Counted from the stretch's first letter, positions 48,701 to 55,086 are shown. The stretch is 64,000 bases of DNA from Sediminicola luteus (GCF_002514735.1 NZ_KZ300476.1:1-64000), one strand, 5' to 3'. Numbers and translations are program-made. The notes: a model not told the origin generated them from the sequence alone.

Positions 48701-51379
48701 ATCAACTCGGGTACATCCAATGCTACCGGCCTATTCACCGATTTGGCCGAAGGTACATATGTATTTGAAGTGGCCAATGATATTACGGGTTGTGTTACCG
48801 TGGTTTCCCATACTGTGGCCCCTACACCAGATTTCGATATTTATCTGGAGAATGTGGTCGAAGTCGTTTGTCATGGCGATACCGGAAGTTTCGATATCCG
48901 TTTAGACGGGTACGCAGGTGCCTTTGACTATAACGTATATGACACCAACAATACCCCTATCAATAGTGCCGATGATAATCTGGAAACCAGTGCCGTAGGT
49001 CAAACAGGTGTTGTGAATGTGACCGTACCAGCAGGGGTATACCGTGTAGAGATTATACAAAATGCTTATCCGCAATGTACCGAAGAAAGCTTTGTAACCA
49101 TTGCCGGACCTGCAGCCCCAATCGTAGACAATACCGTAGAGATCGGTAATGCCGGATGTACTCAAGACCAAGGTAGCTTCTTTATAGAACCTACTGGTGG
49201 TGAAGCACCATATACCATTAGTATAAACCAAACTTCTGGCGGAAGTCATTCTGCCAACAGTAGTGGTATGGTATATGCCTTTACCTTCGAAGGTCTTACC
49301 CCTGGAAACTATGACATTAGCATAACCGATAGTCGTGGGTGTACTGATGCATCTTTCTCGGCCACCATTGCCGATATTCCACCAGTAAGTATAACCTTGG
49401 GCGCCTTTACCAACCTATTGGATTGTATTGGCGACGACAACGGTACCGTGAGTGCCACGGCCCTTGGCGGATTCGGAACCCTAACGTATCAGTTAAACCG
49501 ATACGATGCCGCTTCCGGAAGCATAATCAGTACTTCGGTACCTCAGGCTTCCCCGATTTTCAACGGACTGACCGAAGGCAACTATACCATTACCGTTACC
49601 GATGAGGCAGGTTGTTCGGCCGAGACCGTAACCCATGCCATAATCTCTGAGCCTACCCCAATGGTGGCCCAACTGAACCGCACCCAGGCCTTGACCTGTG
49701 CCAACGACCTTGAAATGGAACTTACGGCATCTGGCGGAACAGGACCATATACTTGGAGTGCCACCGGTACCCCAGGTAGTTTTGTGGCTATGGATTTTGG
49801 AAACCGTCATGTATTTACCGGACTAAGTCATGGTACTTACCGTTATTATGTCATGGACAGCAATGGTTGTACGGCCATCTTATCCAATGAAATCACAGAA
49901 GACGAGATCCGTAACCTAGTAGTCGATATCGATACCAGTGCCGCGACCCTTGCCTGTAGTGGCGATGCCACAGCCATAATAAGTATGCGCGCCAGTGAGG
50001 GCATGGGTAACTACAGTTATAGCCTATTCTCCGATGCGGCCCGAACCGTGGCCGTTGGTCCGACCAATACAGACGGAAGGTATACCGACCTAGCTGCTGG
50101 CACCTATTATATGCGTGTAAACAGTGGCGATTGTGTTTGGGAAGATCAGTTGACCATTGCCGAACCTACACCATTGGATTATACCGAAGATTTCAACAAT
50201 ATCAGTTGTAATGGAGCCAACGACGGTTCTATAACGGTTACCTTAAGTGGTGGTTCCGGTGGGTATCAGTACGCCATTTCACCCAACTTGAACCAGTTCG
50301 ATACCGTGAATACCTTCACTGATTTGGAACCGGGCGATTATACCGTAATTGCCCAAGATGTAAACGGCTGTTTCATTACCCGTGAATTCACCATCACCCA
50401 ACCCGAGACCTTGACTTTGGCCGCCGACGCCCAAGACGAGATCTGTTTTGGTAACAATGATGGTATGATCGACCTTACCATTACCGGAGGTACCGCACCC
50501 TATAGAACGGCCTTGAACTCTAACCATGAAATTGACTTTACGGCCGACCAGACCGTATACGATTCCTTGGCACCAGGTACCTATGTAGTCTTTGTTAGGG
50601 ATGCCAATGATTGTGAGATGAATATGGCCGTTACCATTGCCCCAGGGGCCAACTTGAACGCTACCGTTGAACCCGTTTACGAATGTAATATGGGATCGGT
50701 ACCGACCAATGCCCTTAATATTGTATTGGAAGATACCTCGGTAGCACCGAATGTTATGTACGCTATGGATTCTACCGATCCGAATGATCTACAGTTATTG
50801 GCCGATTTCACCAATATGCCGGCAGGTGATCACTTCTTGACCATTGCCCATGCCAACGGTTGTACCCGAACCATCGACTTTACCGTTGAAAGTTTCGAAG
50901 CTTTGACCTTGCAATTGGAAAACACCGGTATCAATGAAGTAACCATAACCGCTGGTGGTGGTAATCCGGACTATACTTACTACTTAGATGACCAAAGCGA
51001 ACCCTTGGAAAGCAACACTTTCTTTATCGGTAGCACAGACACCTATACCGTAAGAGTTGTTGATCAAAATGGTTGTATGACCACATCGCAGATCTTTATG
51101 GAATTCATCGATATTGAGATACCGAATTTCTTCACCCCGAACGGTGATGGGGAGAACGACCGATGGGTCCTACGCAACACAGAAGTTTTCCCTGACATAA
51201 TAACCATAATATATGATCGTTATGGTAGGGAGATCTATAAGTTCGGACAACAGGACAACGGATGGGACGGTTTTTACCAAACCACCGAAATGCCAACCGG
51301 AGATTACTGGTATACCATTAAGTTGAACGGAGCGGAAGACGATCGTGAATTCGTCGGACACTTTACACTCTATAGATAA
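36761..51379 (+). CDS. Giant SprB-like T9SS adhesin with SprB repeats and CHU_C sorting domain
   Basis: 4872 residues from the ATG at 36761, chosen because a signal peptide follows (LTPIIHAQ, cleavage near residue 28); in-frame ATGs upstream add a non-coding-looking stretch. Order: an N-terminal domain (~30-420, with AGLYWGG, WTMVIIYE and SAMEGD motifs shared with the giant protein at 1-7714); a DUF11-like domain (~424-540); about 38 SprB-type modules, each ending roughly GxYxVxVxDxxGC; one inserted jelly-roll-like domain (~1300-1525, DDFGSG ... IDDLLVE); and a C-terminal CHU_C/type B sorting domain (~4785-4872: NFFTPNGDGEND, YDRYGREIY, GWDG, GDYWYTI). Type B domains are exported by the T9SS and held by SprF/PorP partners; the next gene is one. 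The likely role is a surface adhesin for gliding or attachment. Confidence 0.95.
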   Translation: MKPSPNRYLLPLLFVLAFMGLTPIIHAQVGVPFTPRLVDDNIKVKGDLTILSNTILNTRVDRNNYYTDPSYNHPNTPGDNNSFNPNLAYDNMGTNNQNVPMAYIDIDGDASTFSSSSAELNAPTCSRVIYAGLYWGGTYPYNIGHPSDNRGTPIDANRDQPYESVKFKIPGGTYVDIGPGSDPIFEYERIYDENGDTDRDGNTDPGKQEVDLIHTPYLNYANVTHLLQTLGDNPNGEYTIANVVATQERKRGGNLGGWTMVIIYENPNLTSKYISTFDGFAAISNGNSVTFPFSGFRTLPAPLPVNAKIGVSAMEGDGPFVGPQMRFRADSSDPWTVISNSKNPSNNFFNSTITRFDQWVTDKNPASLNNLGWDTDLINLPNPANSVLPNDQTSAEINIRLLNGSGDITYLFLNTMSIDIIEPEVVVEKRVEDIAGNDITGAGVNLGQTLDYILNFQNRGNDDALNYYIRDVLPVNTSFVSADLTGAPGVTMTQNGNDIRFDVPNDLVEEGDPTYTIRLRVQIASNCTDFVDACSTVIENIAYSYYTGTLNTRPITDDPSVSDLSACGLATPGATNFLLDDLSACSFERDVELCGADVILDAGDGFTGYQWVRDLNGNDVVDPTDQVMNDGDPDGDPSTLLVTSPGTYIVSKTVPDPCLDLSEIINVSYFDSNQNNPIVDWFNAQNADADPTNDVQGEIVSCSIDGDLLPKIFLCGVGDSQEIALNFTTNPSVTWERMVPGSCADVGDDCANKNSACNWANVGTGSNYTVNNEGNYRVILTYANGCTSRYYFNAFQNNLNIDYTSQDIYCTTDGNITITNLGAGYAFQLVDITNNAILIPFQTGAGANSFDINTNGAYRVDVTQTDGSGTPIADACIFSTPDIGILNRQLQVDLVTTQATCNIGGAIAVQANNVRANYNYELYSIDPITSTRTLVDDETAQVDNNYTFNNLNPGQYEVVTTTQDGCSDTSVIDVTRVPDVTLSAVTTQDIGCNDGIITLTAGGGFANPNYFFAIWSKDGVSPYTTIADIPAAEYRITTNFQIAPGEGGDYVFVAVDANNCFALSNEVTINDNGTLNLDPTTINNPIGCTGTNSASITINHTGGLAPFAYSIDNGTTYQPNATFANLGAGTYTIRVTDASGCDVTDTITLTDPNPFTASAGISRDGTCTPNGASTVRFTNVEGGTLPYEFSFDGVNFSATRETELLPGNYVLTARDAGGCQIDIPLTVEGAPPVPVITPIIGYNCDGTGRVVLNNDQPTYDFTYEINGTTNTPPTSNTFDNLAPGNYTMTTRFTPTLPPTPSVLLADDFGSGPTIPNPYTNGYFYEPQIYDGIWSGSPHDSGHGNNRSVNDLEYTVTSSIVAPFGAWLNPSDHSTNGADPNGRYLVINVGNPNPGRAIYIKEIVDVIPNQNLRISFSAINLLRSWSGAADPNLTIEVRTPRAKNPDGSYATDGSGNQIIGTIVGTPVQTGNIPNNENWIDFEINIDPGANTELDFLIRTNQTAIGGNDIAIDDLLVEQLPEVCERTVDTPVTIEAGREFTTQITGFTNLSCNGANDGTITFQANNFDPVNGYYWRIDGGTWNNSTTASVTTPANLAAGNHSIEVQYAVNGLNGATADECPFTLNQNLTEPAALTLNAGINTPLTCSNGGAIIRVNSVLGGTAPYSYQLEDTSGTPIGAYGFVANGNNQIFNGLGAGEYVVRVRDANDCEVTDGSFTITNPVAPAFTVTPSSCYSGGSTASIAVNVTTVPGNGGFQFSLNGGPWITPSPANATNHTFTNLANGDYTIAVRDGFGCSTIDPVTYTINPQLTLSATAENISACAPTTDVNITASGGDGSYTYAMVADGAPAPAVGAFSATNPISVGVAGDYDVYVRDGAGCTAMYDLTVGQDAPIVITETLTHITCNGDSSGNISVSVAGGEAPYTYRFNGGSFTAITNYPNLTAGTYTVDVRDNNGCIVTETYTLTEPAALVAEAALSQNYSCLVDGEITVGGVTPTTGGSGNYQYSINGSPWTAASGTGTHTFTGLTNGNHTVRVRDAADTGCFISLPAITINPLPLRPTLTTSVTYNCDGTGNVDILPNDPSYTYSIDGGTTFQPGNSFSNLAVGTHNIVVNYGSDCTENSTVVIENGRAFDATVTASANIGCNGDTNGSITFEVANFGPNGYQYQINGGGFSAPTTTASTTINGLAAQAHTIEIQYLDATNTPVAGCDISINHTLTEPAALSVTAVETQAYTCLVAGAIYTANAAGGTPGYEYQLEDAANVAVPGFEFGANGGNTTFNLGAGTYYIRVRDQENCTALVAAPIVVVAPSNPVFTATPTACYSGANDAQIVINITSVGPGNGEFDVRIAGGPWMPLGAAVTTHTFGSLANGTYTVEVRDNFACTATQTVTISPLLTASINITDVSCSDGNISVTAAGGNGTLVYAIVPNGTAVVDGDFAAGNNSLTVTNAMAANNYDIYVRDNNGNAGYCEESILNQAINQAVPWEVSAIATDPNCNGGTGSIAINLTRPAAAPLTAADMAQIAPFTYEVQPAGGGAAVAIINSVAADSHNFPVIASGNYDIVVTDANGCVNTFPNVVITNPPALTADVETILPNTCDPASGFRFINVSAGLAGTLEYSPDGGANWYASPDFDNPPFSYTSGNAVMPSVRTVDGSGNTLCRLDMPQYILAFPLDDLDITISAVIVGCNDLQVTVQGNEGTAPYEYTYSEDPTNFNIATATWTNPPKGLADPHVFTGLTPGRTYVFYVRDNNGCVRQSNVNVNTLVSNPIDIVASVDPSCNGANNGSITYTLTEDVAQPNMRWQFYQVGNPVALSTSGIVPFNNTITINNLAPEDYYIVVTQVDGSNVDSCVSGSENSNVNELQPLTATVTATRDISCSQPGLIQVTNINGGGGGYTFELQDTSGTTIVAASGNNPIEVPTTEAGGNYQVVVRDQYGCASADIPVTIDRTNAPTLDAIAIDNCGPNTTVTVTASAGAAPSSAVFQYAMLPNGTAPTATDYVANGGVFTNVAAGNYDFYVIDGNGCSDMTTQQVFESLQATATLNRLLSCDPTTPEAGIDIAILAGSGSYEYEVTAPAGGNTIARTAVPGNTFTYDAAVAGSYDITIYENNGLIAPACQRNFTVIVPALVNPVFTLTHQDVSCNGGSDGQIIITETVNSVSPLTYVLMDTSNTPIAGATQVGNRFVNLPAGTYRIEGTGTNQCVLLPLPEITIGEPAVVSVDPAQITVTPFGCTTGNSAEPAVITVPIAALAGGSGTFTRYEFIDSSSSTIYDGPNNTVNIADLNGGIYTVNVYDDNGCLGTTTVTVNPFIELTIDPVVLTAPISCAGSDAEATLSFTQAIPGVIANIEYGIEGINGTAYPLTAQATGVFPGLDVGHYRAKVRYSQDGVRWCVTETTFEIEDPDTFSVDVATTDAVCFGANGSATFSIVDPIGGYAGNFDWEVFDLANASQATGDQTNTTVNLPAGAYYVIITQTNHPACNNRADFAIAEPAAALSATPVVTQITCTPGNDGVIEISNPVGGWGGYTYFVAPTTAPAPTFPGSFVATSRFDGLSADTYQVWIADSQGCIENLLPNITLIVPPAITANLQVNQANCTELDGEIEVNATTGGQGSNYSYQLQRSDIGAASFSNFRASQPNVVFSGLGNGDYQVVITDQWGCTTTTNSVTLFEEIVPSLTIDKLVDCSANPGGNITVTQTGGSGNFSYAIAPAAGIAQPTPGVFTGLTDGVNYTVTITDTDPANACNKTIAITLDPALNPLPAVNTFSDVSCNGANDGVIEVGVTDNGIGNYTFAIVSGDGSSVGSPILPSSNSNTTASFTGLRGTAAGIAYTIRATAANACYVDIVQVITEPDLMAYAGAPVVTEFGCSVGNTTDNATITVDPAAVSGGSGTYVRYEFRLGATVVQNGTNPVLTVTNTAGGTYDINIYDDAGCSVTTSATVLPFNELLAPTVAIDDRLSCANAGEDITITANESHPASGHTYTFTNINSGTSNATGLFTDLAEGTYVFEVANDITGCVTVVSHTVAPTPDFDIYLENVVEVVCHGDTGSFDIRLDGYAGAFDYNVYDTNNTPINSADDNLETSAVGQTGVVNVTVPAGVYRVEIIQNAYPQCTEESFVTIAGPAAPIVDNTVEIGNAGCTQDQGSFFIEPTGGEAPYTISINQTSGGSHSANSSGMVYAFTFEGLTPGNYDISITDSRGCTDASFSATIADIPPVSITLGAFTNLLDCIGDDNGTVSATALGGFGTLTYQLNRYDAASGSIISTSVPQASPIFNGLTEGNYTITVTDEAGCSAETVTHAIISEPTPMVAQLNRTQALTCANDLEMELTASGGTGPYTWSATGTPGSFVAMDFGNRHVFTGLSHGTYRYYVMDSNGCTAILSNEITEDEIRNLVVDIDTSAATLACSGDATAIISMRASEGMGNYSYSLFSDAARTVAVGPTNTDGRYTDLAAGTYYMRVNSGDCVWEDQLTIAEPTPLDYTEDFNNISCNGANDGSITVTLSGGSGGYQYAISPNLNQFDTVNTFTDLEPGDYTVIAQDVNGCFITREFTITQPETLTLAADAQDEICFGNNDGMIDLTITGGTAPYRTALNSNHEIDFTADQTVYDSLAPGTYVVFVRDANDCEMNMAVTIAPGANLNATVEPVYECNMGSVPTNALNIVLEDTSVAPNVMYAMDSTDPNDLQLLADFTNMPAGDHFLTIAHANGCTRTIDFTVESFEALTLQLENTGINEVTITAGGGNPDYTYYLDDQSEPLESNTFFIGSTDTYTVRVVDQNGCMTTSQIFMEFIDIEIPNFFTPNGDGENDRWVLRNTEVFPDIITIIYDRYGREIYKFGQQDNGWDGFYQTTEMPTGDYWYTIKLNGAEDDREFVGHFTLYR

Positions 51380-51405
51380 AATAAACACTTAACCTACTAC
51401 CCAAA

Positions 51406-52359
51406 ATGCGAAAAATACTATTAATCCCCTTGCTCCTACTGGCCCCCATATTTGCTGGGGCCCAGGAGTTGACCATCCCACAGTTATCGCAATACTTGGC
51501 CGATAACCCCTTCGTCATGTCACCTACCTATGCAGGTATCGGTGACCATATTAAGATCCGTTTAAACGGGCTCTCTCAATGGGTAGGTATCAAAGATGCC
51601 CCGAACACCCAAACCCTGGCCGCAGATATGCGTTGGGGAGATCGCTCGGGTATTGGTATGGTACTGTACAACGATTCTAACGGGCATACCAAACAACAAG
51701 GGGCCAAATTATCTTTTGCACACCACTTGACCATTGATCGTTATAGTGATCAGTTTCTTTCATTTGGTGCTTCCTATGTATTTAACCAATTTCGAATTGA
51801 TATCGATGAATTCGACCCGAATGGGGATCAAGGAATTACCGACGACCGTAGAACAACCAATCATAATTTCGACGTGGGGGTTTTGTACAGAAGCGGTGCC
51901 TTCTACCTTTCGTTGAATGCCGCCAATATTTTGGAAAAAGATATCAGTCAATTCGACCCTACCTTTGAGCCTAACAAACTTCGCAACTATTATGTGTATA
52001 CCGGTTACAGGTATAAGCGCAAAAAGAACGACCGTTTAGAAATAGAACCCTCTGCCCTATTCCAATATTTTGAGAGTGATGGCCGATCGGTAACTGATTT
52101 AAACTTGAAGTTCCGTTGGTACGATTTTGACGATTACTATTATGCCGGTATCAACTACCGCTTTCTAAACGATGCCGAACAAATTGGTCGCCCATTATAC
52201 TTGGCACCTTTGGTCGGATTAAAAAAGAAGAATTTTTATTTTGGATACTCTTATCAGATTATCTTGAACGAAATCTTAGGCTATTCTACAGGTACCCATG
52301 TACTCACCGTGGGTATGGACCTCTTCCAAGGTCTCTCGAATTGTAGATGTACCTATTAG
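51406..52359 (+). CDS. PorP/SprF-family type IX secretion membrane protein
   Basis: 317 residues with a signal peptide (IFAGAQE, ~20 residues). The start of the mature protein, LTIPQLSQYLADNPFVMSPTYAG, is the family signature, followed by a 14-strand-type barrel (GIGMVLYND, LSFAHHL, LSFGASYVF, FNLKFRWYDFDDYYYAGINYRF). PorP/SprF proteins are needed for export or attachment of SprB-type adhesins with type B C-terminal domains. It lies 26 nt after the 4872-residue adhesin, the classical sprB-sprF arrangement, and before a strong terminator. Confidence 0.94.
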   Translation: MRKILLIPLLLLAPIFAGAQELTIPQLSQYLADNPFVMSPTYAGIGDHIKIRLNGLSQWVGIKDAPNTQTLAADMRWGDRSGIGMVLYNDSNGHTKQQGAKLSFAHHLTIDRYSDQFLSFGASYVFNQFRIDIDEFDPNGDQGITDDRRTTNHNFDVGVLYRSGAFYLSLNAANILEKDISQFDPTFEPNKLRNYYVYTGYRYKRKKNDRLEIEPSALFQYFESDGRSVTDLNLKFRWYDFDDYYYAGINYRFLNDAEQIGRPLYLAPLVGLKKKNFYFGYSYQIILNEILGYSTGTHVLTVGMDLFQGLSNCRCTY

Positions 52360-52382
52360 TGTGATTATACCCGAAAAATGAA

Positions 52383-52411
52383 AAGGCTGTCCAATGCGAC
52401 GGCCTTTTTTT
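52383..52411 (+). terminator. Rho-independent terminator of the adhesin-PorP operon
   Basis: A 9-bp stem AAGGCTGTC/GACGGCCTT (one G-U pair) with a 6-nt loop and seven T. An in-frame ATG at 52378 for the next gene lies just before this stem, so it is not a start. Confidence 0.88.
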
Positions 52412-52464
52412 ATTGTCACCCAAATTGGGCCCTATTTCGTAAATTGTCCAAAAACCTCTTTCCT

Positions 52465-53076
52465 ATGCCCCAACCCAACTTGCCTTTCAGTTCTTCGGCC
52501 CTGAACACAGAAATATTGCAAAAAACAGAACCTGTCAGTATTCCAGCACATACAGAAATACTTCGGCCAGGACAGTACATAAGTAGTATACCCTTAGTAA
52601 CCAAGGGGCTATTGAAGGTCATTACCAAAACGGAAGAGAAAGAACTCTTGCTGTATTATATAGAACCCCAACAAAGCTGTATTATGTCGTATTTGGCCTA
52701 TTCTCAAAATAGCCCAAGCCAAATATTCGCCTATTCGGAAGAGCCAAGCGAAGTGATGTTACTACCTGTATCGGAATTGCCAAAATGGTCTGTAGACTAC
52801 CCGGAACTTAACCGTTGGTTTATGTCTTTGTTTACCCAAAGGTATACGGACCTACTCGATACCATACACCACATTCTATTCAATACCTTAGATGTTCGTG
52901 TATATGACTACCTAAAGGAAAAATGTAGATTACTACAGACCAATCCCATTAAGATTTCCCACCGCCAAATAGCCGAGGAGTTAGGTACTGCAAGGGAAGT
53001 GGTGAGCCGTGTAATCAAAAAACTGGAGTACACCGAAAAACTGGAAAACACAAAAACCGGAATAAAGATCGTTTAG
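52465..53076 (+). CDS. Crp/Fnr-family transcriptional regulator
   Basis: 203 residues from the ATG at 52465; a longer frame from 52378 starts at the terminator of the previous operon. A cNMP-like sensor domain (~20-115) is followed by a dimerisation helix and a winged helix (~148-203). The recognition helix GTAREVVSRVI carries the RExxSR pattern that in CRP and FNR reads TGA-type half-sites. There is no N-terminal Cys cluster (Cys only near residues 72 and 156), so it is not an FNR-like Fe-S oxygen sensor. A matching 5-6-5 palindrome lies directly after its stop (53078-53093) and two more lie upstream of the flavoprotein and symporter genes. Confidence 0.9.
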   Translation: MPQPNLPFSSSALNTEILQKTEPVSIPAHTEILRPGQYISSIPLVTKGLLKVITKTEEKELLLYYIEPQQSCIMSYLAYSQNSPSQIFAYSEEPSEVMLLPVSELPKWSVDYPELNRWFMSLFTQRYTDLLDTIHHILFNTLDVRVYDYLKEKCRLLQTNPIKISHRQIAEELGTAREVVSRVIKKLEYTEKLENTKTGIKIV

Positions 53077-53077
53077 T

Positions 53078-53093
53078 GGTGACACAAGTCACT
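53078..53093 (+). promoter_or_regulatory. Crp/Fnr-type operator 1 (upstream of DUF2892 gene)
   Basis: GGTGA-CACAAG-TCACT has 5-6-5 architecture with a GTGAC...GTCAC palindrome. Its centre (53085.5) is 36.5 bp from the 3' end of the -7 box, about -41 from the predicted start, the class II activator position. Confidence 0.7.
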
Positions 53094-53114
53094 GTTCTAC
53101 GTATAACCGGAAGC

Positions 53115-53122
53115 TATCTTTG
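53115..53122 (+). promoter_or_regulatory. -7 box of the DUF2892 gene
   Basis: TATCTTTG is a full TAnnTTTG match, 24 nt before the ATG at 53147. The box contains the TTG at 53120, ruling that out as a start. Confidence 0.7.
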
Positions 53123-53146
53123 AAATCTAATCAAATAATAAAGAAA

Positions 53147-53353
53147 ATGGGAAAAAATATGGGCCAAACGGATAAGTTGATCCGTATCATTATCGCAGTA
53201 GTAATTGGCGTATTGTATTATTTAGGTCATATCAGTGGTACACTAGGATTGGTCTTACTGATTTTGGCGGGGGTATTCGTATTGACCAGCCTAATCGGGT
53301 TTTGCCCTTTATATACCCTGTTCGGCATTAAAACATGCCCTTCTAAAAAATAA
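53147..53353 (+). CDS. DUF2892 (YgaP-like) small membrane protein
   Basis: 68 residues with two membrane helices and the closing GFCPLYxxFGIKTC pattern. This is the DUF2892/inner-membrane YgaP-tail family, often found with rhodanese or sulfide-handling proteins. The start is ATG 53147, because the frame's earlier TTG lies in the -7 box. It sits between a Crp/Fnr gene and a convergent SQR-like flavoprotein gene, with its own Crp/Fnr-type operator; the two Cys may bind sulfur or a metal (inference). Confidence 0.85.
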   Translation: MGKNMGQTDKLIRIIIAVVIGVLYYLGHISGTLGLVLLILAGVFVLTSLIGFCPLYTLFGIKTCPSKK

Positions 53354-53357
53354 AATA

Positions 53358-53389
53358 AAAGAGGCCGCCCAAACTTGGGCGGCCTCTTT
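53358..53389. terminator. Bidirectional rho-independent terminator
   Basis: A 15-bp perfect inverted repeat AAAGAGGCCGCCCAA/TTGGGCGGCCTCTTT around AC, with A-rich DNA on the left and T on the right. It serves both the DUF2892 gene and the convergent flavoprotein gene. Confidence 0.93.
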
Positions 53390-53411
53390 CGTCATCAACC
53401 TATACCAGCTA

Positions 53412-54608
53412 CTAAGGTAACTGGGAATAACCATTACGGGTTTTCCATAAGAAGTATTTTTCAAATAGTACTTTGTTGAAATCATAAATAACATTCGGTA
53501 ACATGATGGCAAAATTCCTAGGTTTAAAAAGGTTGTCACTTACAATAATCACTTCCTTTTTACCGGCATCCATTATACAGAGTCCGGGAATCTTACCCCA
53601 AGCTTTTTTCTTAAGTTTTTCTTGCCCTTTAGATACCCTTATAATATTCTCTGCAGCTATTTTACCGGTCTCATCAGACGGGTAACCGGTCTTTGGGGCC
53701 GAGAAGGGCACTTTTCCGGGAGAGAAGGGTAATTTTACCTCTACGGCTATACCAGCAGCCCAAACATTGGGTATGGATACATGTCTATAATCGTCGCCTA
53801 CGGGAATATATCCGGCCGGTGTAGCTTGTAACCCTGGAGAATTCTGAACGAAATCTACTCCTATAAAAGGTGGCATCAACATGGTAAACCTACTTTCGAG
53901 CACTTCGCCATTACTTAGTTTTACACTATCCGATGTTACCTCTTCAACTCCGACTTCCGTACGAAAATGAATATTGAACATTTTCATAAAGGTCTTCAGC
54001 ATGGTCTCCCCACCGGTCATACCATCGATACCGAAATGCCCCAAGTATGTTTCCGGGGTTACCCAGTACAAATCTACTTTTTTACGGATTTTCTGTTCGC
54101 GTAGCCACTTTTCAGTGTTAAATAAAAATTCATAAGCGGCCCCCATACACCCGGCATTTTGGGTAGCCCCAATAACAATCGGCCCAGGATTCTTTTTAAA
54201 TTCTTCCAAAGCCTTACGGGTCTTCATAGCCCCATTGGGAGTACCAATATAATGGGCATGTTCAGCCACACCAGGAGCCACATCGTACTTAACCTTTGGA
54301 CCAGTAGCCACCACCAAATGGTCATAAGCAACCGGACCTTTATTGGTCTCAACCACATTTTTATCGGTATCGACCTTCAACGCCTCGGCATGAATAAACT
54401 TTACCCCTTTCTTCTCTAAAATAGCATCCTTTCTAAAGGAGATATCCTTTACTTCCCTTCGGCCAAATGGCACCCAGATCAATGAGGGGATAAACAGGAA
54501 CAAAGGCGATTTGTCTATCATAACCACTTCGTGGCTCTTGTCTTTTCTTTTTATTTCGAGGGCAGCTGTCATTCCAGCAAAATTACCTCCTATTACAACT
54601 GTTTTCAT
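53412..54608 (-). CDS. NAD(P)/FAD-dependent oxidoreductase, sulfide:quinone reductase-like
   Basis: 398 residues with no signal peptide. The N-terminal TVVIGGNFAGMTAALE is a FAD-binding Rossmann motif; VVATGPKV and the second FAD motif with NVWAAGIAVEV follow. The C-terminal region has paired aromatic and hydrophobic residues, suggesting a membrane-associated amphipathic end as in SQR and NDH-2. Cys occur in NAGCMGA (~159) and GLCIMD; the classical three-Cys set of SQR is incomplete, so sulfide oxidation is possible but unproven. It is preceded by a perfect Crp/Fnr-type palindrome and ends at a shared terminator. Confidence 0.85.
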   Translation of the reverse strand: MKTVVIGGNFAGMTAALEIKRKDKSHEVVMIDKSPLFLFIPSLIWVPFGRREVKDISFRKDAILEKKGVKFIHAEALKVDTDKNVVETNKGPVAYDHLVVATGPKVKYDVAPGVAEHAHYIGTPNGAMKTRKALEEFKKNPGPIVIGATQNAGCMGAAYEFLFNTEKWLREQKIRKKVDLYWVTPETYLGHFGIDGMTGGETMLKTFMKMFNIHFRTEVGVEEVTSDSVKLSNGEVLESRFTMLMPPFIGVDFVQNSPGLQATPAGYIPVGDDYRHVSIPNVWAAGIAVEVKLPFSPGKVPFSAPKTGYPSDETGKIAAENIIRVSKGQEKLKKKAWGKIPGLCIMDAGKKEVIIVSDNLFKPRNFAIMLPNVIYDFNKVLFEKYFLWKTRNGYSQLP

Positions 54609-54637
54609 GTGATAATGGATATTCTGGTTAACAGATA

Positions 54638-54645
54638 TAAAAGTA
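54638..54645 (-). promoter_or_regulatory. Probable -7 box of the SQR-like gene
   Basis: On the minus strand TACTTTTA matches TAnnTTTG at 7 of 8 positions, 30 nt from the ATG at 54608. Confidence 0.55.
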
Positions 54646-54666
54646 CTTTATACTTACCTTAATATC

Positions 54667-54682
54667 TGTAACAGCTGTTACA
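54667..54682 (-). promoter_or_regulatory. Crp/Fnr-type operator 2 (upstream of SQR-like gene)
   Basis: TGTAACAGCTGTTACA is a perfect 16-bp palindrome with 5-6-5 layout. Its centre (54674.5) is 36.5 bp from the 3' end of the -7 box at 54638, the same as at operator 1. Confidence 0.72.
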
Positions 54683-54712
54683 TAACAAAAAGAATATCAG
54701 AAAGTTACGCTC

Positions 54713-54728
54713 TATGATAAATATCATA
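54713..54728 (+). promoter_or_regulatory. Crp/Fnr-type operator 3 (upstream of symporter operon)
   Basis: TATGATAAATATCATA contains the Fnr-box-like TGAT-N4-ATCA core. Its centre (54720.5) is 36.5 bp before the G of TTTG at 54757, the same geometry as the other two sites. Confidence 0.6.
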
Positions 54729-54749
54729 TTTCAAAAATTTCCGCTGTAA

Positions 54750-54757
54750 TTTTTTTG
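54750..54757 (+). promoter_or_regulatory. Candidate -7 box of the symporter operon
   Basis: TTTTTTTG matches TAnnTTTG at 7 of 8 positions; the predicted leader is about 75 nt. A T-rich run makes this call weak by itself; the conserved spacing from operator 3 supports it. Confidence 0.4.
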
Positions 54758-54837
54758 CATACGGCTAAAAGTCCTGCGCTATATGCTGGGAAATAGTATA
54801 TTAGGAGGGTTTATTACCCATCAAATTTTTACAAGCC

Positions 54838-55086
54838 ATGCAAAACCATAAAAAATACTGGCGTACCAACCTCAAATATCTGGGCATTTTACTCAGTATT
54901 TGGTTTTTGGTCTCTTACGGATTCGGAATACTTTGGGTGGAAGAATTAAATCAAATCCGTCTTGGCGGTTTCAAACTGGGCTTTTGGTTCGCCCAACAAG
55001 GATCTATCTATGTTTTTATCGTATTGATCGGGGTATATGTGTACCTAATGAACCGCTTGGATAATAAATATCAACTCAACGACTAA
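54838..55086 (+). CDS. DUF4212 small subunit of sodium:solute symporter
   Basis: 82 residues with two membrane helices (~14-32 and ~54-74), a basic start (YWRTNLKYLG), GFGILWVEELN between, and GFWFAQQGSI, the usual DUF4212 pattern. DUF4212 proteins precede a VC_2705-type solute symporter gene and are thought to act as its small subunit, as here, 3 nt upstream. Likely Crp/Fnr-controlled (operator at 54713). Confidence 0.92.
   Translation: MQNHKKYWRTNLKYLGILLSIWFLVSYGFGILWVEELNQIRLGGFKLGFWFAQQGSIYVFIVLIGVYVYLMNRLDNKYQLND

Noticed and set aside
52378-52464. Earlier ATG for the Crp/Fnr gene
   Set aside because: It begins 5 nt before the stem of the terminator of the adhesin operon, so its codons would span the terminator. 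The shorter start at 52465 gives a normal N-terminus.
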